Origin: VFBF01 sp034440275 | Lineage (GTDB): Bacteria; Pseudomonadota; Alphaproteobacteria; Caulobacterales; Aquidulcibacteraceae | NCBI GenBank assembly: GCA_034440275.1 | Contig: JAWXBS010000105.1 | Span: 1 to 17,996, forward strand | Length of the DNA stretch: 17,996 nucleotides | Direction: 5' to 3' | In this document: positions 14,589 through 17,996 of the stretch, in pieces | How positions within the stretch are numbered: position 1 is the stretch's first letter | Layout of the letters: every line of letters begins with the position of its first letter | Translations under genes and position numbers: made by a program | The notes under the pieces: model-generated | Seen by the model: the letters and a program-made list of their open reading frames with translations, nothing else | Databases searched by the model: none | Told to the model about the DNA's origin: nothing

Positions 14589-15017
14589 ATGGCTTGGGCG
14601 AGACAGTGGCTTGAGGAGTCTTACCGGGTTTTGTCTGATACCGGGAACTTCGTAGTCTTTGGCGGTCTACAGTATCAGGGGGAGGCGGGCAGTGGGGATT
14701 TGCTCTCGATCATCCATGACGTTCGCCAGTCTCGGCTTTTCAACATGGTCAATTTGATTATTTGGAACTACGCGAACGGCATGAGTTCACACCGGTTCTT
14801 TGCAAATAGGCACGAGGAAATTGTCTGGTTCACTAAGACGAAGAAGTATTTCTTTGATCTCGACGCTGTGCGAGAGCCCTTCGATGAGGAAACGAAGCGC
14901 GCATACATGAAGGACAAACGCCTTAAGCCGGAAAGTGTGGAGAAGGGGCGCAATCCCACCAATGTGTGGCGCATTCCACGACTTAACGGAAATTCCCTGG
15001 AGCGAGTGGGGCATCCT
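14589..15017 (+). pseudogene. Internal fragment of a site-specific DNA methyltransferase
   Basis: About 143 residues match the middle of DNA adenine/cytosine-N4 methyltransferases: ARQWLEESYRVLSDTGNFVV, then FGGLQYQ, VNLIIWNYANGMSSHRFFAN, RHEEIVWFTKTKKYFFDLD, EKGRNPTNVW and LNGNSLERVGHP. The upstream DPPY catalytic motif is missing. The match ends exactly before the expected TQKP and AdoMet-binding FxGxG region, so the enzyme cannot work. Base composition differs from the neighbours: 28 G+C of 60 at 14821-14880 against 39 of 60 at 15481-15540. This suggests acquisition by transfer, for example with a phage or restriction island, followed by decay. Confidence 0.85.
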
Positions 15018-15054
15018 GTTGTTGCCATCCTTCTTCCTTGGGTCTTTGCGGTTG

Positions 15055-15261
15055 GTGACCTCGATCGTGCGTGTACGCGGGTCGAGCGTCGAGGTCATCC
15101 TCGGGGCGGGGTTGCCGGCGAGTGCGGTGCGCCACCGGTCCTTCTGGGCCAACGACAACGAAGGCCACCACCCCCACGCCCGCGCCTGGGCCGACGCCGG
15201 CTACCGCGTCGCCTGGATCGACCGCGAGGACCGCGTCGTCCGCTTCGAACGGACCCGCTAG
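15055..15261 (+). pseudogene. Truncated DUF7662-like small protein
   Basis: From a GTG at 15055 the frame encodes 68 residues. VEVILGAGLPASAVRHRSFW, ANDNEGHHPHARAWADAGY and RVAWIDREDRVVRF resemble the DUF7662 domain, in which an ILG-LP-SA-RHR-WWAND-HxxARAW pattern recurs. The usual first 20-30 residues are replaced by sequence following the methyltransferase breakpoint, and no ribosome site is present. I treat it as a 5'-truncated remnant, although a short functional protein cannot be excluded. The family name is from memory of the pattern. Confidence 0.5.
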
Positions 15262-15303
15262 GGCAGGCCCCGGAAACTATTCCTATTGACGACCGCCAGT
15301 GCT

Positions 15304-15432
15304 ATGCTGGCGCCCAATCAAGCCGCCTGCCGCCCAAACCCGCTGCGAAATCTGGAAAAGTGCGCAACGATGGAAACATTGTTGATGCATCCCGCACCCC
15401 CCGACTCCAGACTCCGTCCCGGAGGACGATGA
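15304..15432 (+). other. Possible 42-codon upstream open frame in the deaminase leader
   Basis: An ATG at 15304 opens a frame that ends in TGA at 15430-15432, one base before the deaminase ATG at 15434. The ribosome site of the deaminase (GGAGG, 15421-15425) lies inside its last codons. No strong ribosome site precedes it and the product is not recognised. It may be chance, or a leader that couples translation. Confidence 0.25.
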
Positions 15433-15433
15433 G

Positions 15434-16396
15434 ATGCCGCTACCGCTCGCCGAACTGCACCTGCATCTCGAAGGCTCGCTGGAGCCCGAAATGCTGTTCG
15501 CGCTGGCGCAGCGCAACAAGGTCGCGATCCCGTTCGACAGCGTCGAGGCCGTGCGCGCCGCCTACAGCTTCTCCAACCTCCAGGACTTCCTCGACATCTA
15601 CTACCAGGGCGCCAATGTCCTCCTCGCCGAGGAAGACTTCCACGATCTCACCGCCGCCTACATGGACCGCGCGAGCGCCGACGGCGTCACCCACGTCGAA
15701 GTGTTCTTCGATCCCCAGACCCACACCGACCGCGGCGTTTCCTTCGACACCGTGATCAAGGGCGTGCTCGGTGGTCTTGAAACGGGCAAGGCGAGGCACG
15801 GCATTTCGAGCGGCCTCATCCTCTGCCTCCTGCGCCACCTCGACGAGGACGCGGGCCTCAAGACGCTGAAGCAGGCCGAGCCGTGGTTCGATCGCCTGAT
15901 GGGCGTCGGTCTCGACTCCAGCGAAGTCGGCCACCCGCCGTCGAAATTCGCCCGCGCCTTCGCGCTCGCCGGCGAAGCGGGCCTCAAACGCGTCGCCCAT
16001 GCGGGTGAGGAGGGGCCGCCGGAATACGTCTGGGAGGCGCTCGACGTGCTGAAGGTCGATCGCATCGATCACGGCAACCGCGCGCTGGAAGACCCGCGCC
16101 TCGTGGATCGCCTGCGGGAAGAGCAGATGACGCTGACCGTCTGCCCGCTCTCCAATCTCTCGCTGTGCGTGGTGAAAACGCTCGACAATCACCCCCTGCA
16201 GCAGATGCTGAAGCTCGGCCTGCGCGCCACCATCAACTCCGACGACCCCGCCTATTTCGGCGGCTATGTGGGCGCCAATATCGCCGCCCTGTCGCTCACC
16301 GAGGACGAGAAAAAGACCCTCGCCCGCAACTCCTTCCTCGGCTCCTTCCTGCCGGAATCGGAAAAGCAAAAGCGCCTCGCCGCGCTCGACGGATGA
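15434..16396 (+). CDS. Adenine/adenosine deaminase, adenine deaminase type likely
   Basis: This is a 320-residue TIM-barrel metalloenzyme. Zinc ligands and catalytic residues are visible: His9 and His11 (LHLHLEGSL), His189 and Glu192 (AHAGEE), His213 (DHGNRA), and Asp270/Asp271 (NSDDPAYFGGY). The family hydrolyses the 6-amino group of adenine or adenosine for purine salvage. The YFGGY element after the Asp pair is typical of the adenine-deaminase branch (fungal Aah1 and Pseudomonas PA0148 type), whereas true adenosine deaminases differ there. I therefore favour adenine to hypoxanthine. GGAGG 8 bases before the ATG fixes the start. Its stop overlaps the ATG of a small lipoprotein gene (ATGA), so the two are coupled. 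Its length is normal. Confidence 0.92.
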   Translation: MPLPLAELHLHLEGSLEPEMLFALAQRNKVAIPFDSVEAVRAAYSFSNLQDFLDIYYQGANVLLAEEDFHDLTAAYMDRASADGVTHVEVFFDPQTHTDRGVSFDTVIKGVLGGLETGKARHGISSGLILCLLRHLDEDAGLKTLKQAEPWFDRLMGVGLDSSEVGHPPSKFARAFALAGEAGLKRVAHAGEEGPPEYVWEALDVLKVDRIDHGNRALEDPRLVDRLREEQMTLTVCPLSNLSLCVVKTLDNHPLQQMLKLGLRATINSDDPAYFGGYVGANIAALSLTEDEKKTLARNSFLGSFLPESEKQKRLAALDG

Positions 16397-16584
16397 AAGG
16401 AAAACCCAGGCGCAAACTCATGCTCGGTCTCGCGGCGGCGCTCCTGCTCGGCGGCTGCGCGTCCACGCTCGATTCCATCTGGGAAGACGAGGCCCGCCGC
16501 AATTGCCAGGGCGAGCAGGGCCCCTCCCGCCAGAGCGACTGCAACGACCGCGTCGACGACCAGATGCGCCGAAATCGCGACTGA
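16393..16584 (+). CDS. Small lipoprotein, unknown function
   Basis: This 63-residue product starts at an ATG that overlaps the deaminase stop codon (ATGA). After a basic N-terminus (MKGKPRRK) comes a hydrophobic helix ending in LLGGC, with the lipidated Cys at 22. The mature part is only about 41 residues, highly charged, with two further Cys residues (38 and 50) that could form a disulfide, and an Arg/Asn-rich end. No family is recognised. Translational coupling to a cytoplasmic deaminase is probably positional rather than functional. Confidence 0.8.
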   Translation: MKGKPRRKLMLGLAAALLLGGCASTLDSIWEDEARRNCQGEQGPSRQSDCNDRVDDQMRRNRD

Positions 16585-16650
16585 CGGTCCAAAGTCCGCC
16601 TGAATCAGTGTCTTGATGGCCCCGTGGGATCGATCCAGCGGAGTACGGAC

Positions 16651-17082
16651 ATGCGGAAGATGATGATGGCGGCGGCGCTCGCCATGGCGACCATGGGCGG
16701 CGCAGCAGCGCTCAACGCGACACAGGCCGAGGCGCAGGTCGGGACCGGCCTCGCGGGCGACTGGCAGGGCGGCTACATCTCGTCGGACGGCGCCGACGTG
16801 AACACCTTCAACGTGAAGCTCGCCCAGGCGGGCGGCGCCATTTCCGGCACGATCTACGAAGTGAACGCCTTCGGCGACACCTCGCGCGCGCTCTTCCTGA
16901 CATCGACCTTCAACGGCACGGTGAGCGGCCGCCAGGTGCGTTTCACCAAGACCTACGACGGCTCCGGCGGCGCCAGCCACTCGGTCACCTACAGCGGCAC
17001 GCTGGAGGCCAACAACCGGCGTGTCCTCGGGACCTACAACGCCAGCGGCGCTACCGGCACGTTCGAAATGGTGCGCAACTAG
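16651..17082 (+). CDS. Secreted beta-rich protein of unknown function
   Basis: The start at 16651 is chosen because GGAG (16640-16643) sits 7 bases upstream and it opens a signal peptide (MRKMMMAAALAMATMGG), cut probably after Ala28 (AEA|Q). An in-frame ATG at 16624 would add a polar leader. The mature 115 residues begin GLAGDWQGGYISSDG and alternate short beta strands with Gly/Ser/Thr turns, ending YSGTLEANNRRVLGTYNASG plus TGTFEMVRN. This pattern resembles small lipocalin/avidin-like barrels, but no characterised family is recognised. It is likely periplasmic or exported. Its TAG overlaps the TAG of the convergent amidohydrolase. Confidence 0.82.
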   Translation: MRKMMMAAALAMATMGGAAALNATQAEAQVGTGLAGDWQGGYISSDGADVNTFNVKLAQAGGAISGTIYEVNAFGDTSRALFLTSTFNGTVSGRQVRFTKTYDGSGGASHSVTYSGTLEANNRRVLGTYNASGATGTFEMVRN

Positions 17083-17996
17083 CGGGTCGGATTGGCTTCG
17101 AGATACCGCAACGCCGTCAGCACGTGCGTGCGCACGCCGACGGGCAGCACCTTCTCGTTCACCGTGAACTGCGGCGAGTGGTTGGGCGGCGTGGTCGCGG
17201 GATCGACGCCGTCCGCGCTTGCGCCGAGGAAGTAGAACACGCCCGGAATCTTCTGCTGGTAGGAGGAGAAGTCCTCCGAGACCGTGGTCGGGCGCGAGAA
17301 CGCGTTCACGTTCGCAGCCCCCGCCGCTTCCTCCAGCCACGGCTGCACGCGACGCGAGAGCCCGGCGTCGTTGAAGGTCAGCGCGCCGCTCGCGCGGAAG
17401 TTCACCTCCGCCGTCGCGCCGTAGCTCGCGGCGAGGTTCGTCACCGTCGTCACGATCCGCGCCTTGATGCGCTCGCGCTGCGCCGCGTCGAAGGTGCGCA
17501 GCGTGCCGGTCATGATCAGGTCTTCGGGGATGATGTTGTAGCGCACGCCGCCATGGATGGTGGCGATGGTCAGCACCGTCGGCGTCGCCGTGACATCCAC
17601 CGTGCGCGCGGCCACCGTGTTCAGTTCGGAGACGATCGCGCTGGAAAGCGAGATGATGTCTATGCCCTGCGAAGGCCATGCGCCATGAGTCTGCTTGCCC
17701 TTGAGCTTGATCTCGATGGCGTCCGCAGCCGCCATGAAGCCTTCCGCGCGGTAGTAGATCGAGCCCGGCGCGCCGGGGCCGACATGCAAGCCGAAGATCG
17801 CCGCCGGTGCGGGGTTCGCAAACACGCCTTCCGCGATCATCATCGGCGCGCCGCCCTGTTCGCCCGCAGGCGGACCTTCCTCGGCGGGCTGGAAGATGAA
17901 GACGATTGTGCCGGGGATTTGCGCCTTCATGCCCGCAAGCACTTCGGCCGCGCCCATCAGCATCGCCACGTGCGCGTCGTGCCCGCACGCATGCGC
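17079..17996 (-). CDS. M20 family metallopeptidase/amidohydrolase (partial, N-terminus outside)
   Basis: About 305 residues are visible; the frame runs off the right edge. The first residues are AHACGHDAHVAM, the metal-binding motif of the M20 aminoacylase group. PAEEGPPAGEQGGAPMMIAE carries the catalytic Glu pair. Also present are KQTHGAWPSQGID, YNIIPEDLIMTGT, and SEDFSSYQQKIPGVFYFLG near the end. Such enzymes (HipO, AbgB and IAA-amino-acid hydrolase types) cleave N-acyl amino acids or similar amides with two metal ions. The missing part is about 100-130 residues and could include a signal peptide. The stop codon shares the CTAG tetranucleotide with the stop of the convergent secreted-protein gene. 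Substrate cannot be told from the sequence. Confidence 0.92.
   Translation of the reverse strand, partial: AHACGHDAHVAMLMGAAEVLAGMKAQIPGTIVFIFQPAEEGPPAGEQGGAPMMIAEGVFANPAPAAIFGLHVGPGAPGSIYYRAEGFMAAADAIEIKLKGKQTHGAWPSQGIDIISLSSAIVSELNTVAARTVDVTATPTVLTIATIHGGVRYNIIPEDLIMTGTLRTFDAAQRERIKARIVTTVTNLAASYGATAEVNFRASGALTFNDAGLSRRVQPWLEEAAGAANVNAFSRPTTVSEDFSSYQQKIPGVFYFLGASADGVDPATTPPNHSPQFTVNEKVLPVGVRTHVLTALRYLEANPTR

Noticed and set aside
15286..15308. TTGACG and TATGCT as a promoter for the deaminase
   Set aside because: The spacing is only 11 bases, too short for a sigma-70 promoter; no better partner was found.
16264..17988. 574-codon minus-strand frame across the M20, secreted-protein and lipoprotein genes
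   Set aside because: It is out of frame with three well-supported genes, and its translation shows only low-complexity Arg/Ala/Gly sequence.
1..17996. CRISPR array, tRNA, rRNA, intact insertion sequence or attachment site
   Set aside because: No repeated spacer pattern, cloverleaf, rRNA motif, transposase or flanking direct repeats were noticed when reading the window.

Overview
The window is GC-rich and densely coded. It has short or overlapping gene junctions, GGAGG-type ribosome binding sites, lipobox lipoproteins, and protein families typical of Alphaproteobacteria. A Caulobacterales or Hyphomonadales relative would fit, but nothing in the window proves the taxon. No rRNA, tRNA, CRISPR array or intact mobile element was found.

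Left part (1-4456, all minus strand): a tightly packed operon, read right to left. It encodes an ABC-2 exporter ATPase, an ABC-2 permease carrying a one-base frameshift, an acyl carrier protein, a catalytically complete beta-ketoacyl synthase, a ketoacyl-synthase-like partner without the active-site Cys (chain-length-factor-like), and the first codons of another gene. ATGA-type overlaps join the ATPase to the permease and the ACP to the synthase; the synthase and its partner overlap by 8 bases. It looks like a lipid or polyketide assembly system with its own exporter.

Next (4457-7934): a divergent YceI lipoprotein ends in a strong hairpin terminator that lies inside the 3' end of a convergent GFA-fold gene. 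Upstream of the GFA gene is a 681-residue protein with an N-terminal nucleotide-binding (SLOG-like) domain and a four-helix membrane part resembling SLATT effectors. This is the best candidate for an undescribed system.

Middle (7934-13292): this looks like a decayed aromatic (hydroxycinnamate-type) catabolic locus. It has the N-terminal stub of an amidohydrolase fused by deletion to fragments of a zinc alcohol dehydrogenase, an intact CoA ligase, a MarR regulator with a palindromic operator, and the first codons of an aldehyde dehydrogenase at the MarR-controlled promoter. A pabB-pabC pair for p-aminobenzoate synthesis lies downstream of marR; its PabC lacks the usual PLP-binding Glu.

Right part (13374-17996): a secreted coiled-coil protein comes first. 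It is followed by about 1.4 kb of remnants that include a lower-GC internal fragment of a DNA methyltransferase and a short DUF7662-like stub. Next come an adenine/adenosine deaminase coupled to a small lipoprotein, a secreted beta-rich protein, and a convergent M20 amidohydrolase that runs off the right edge.
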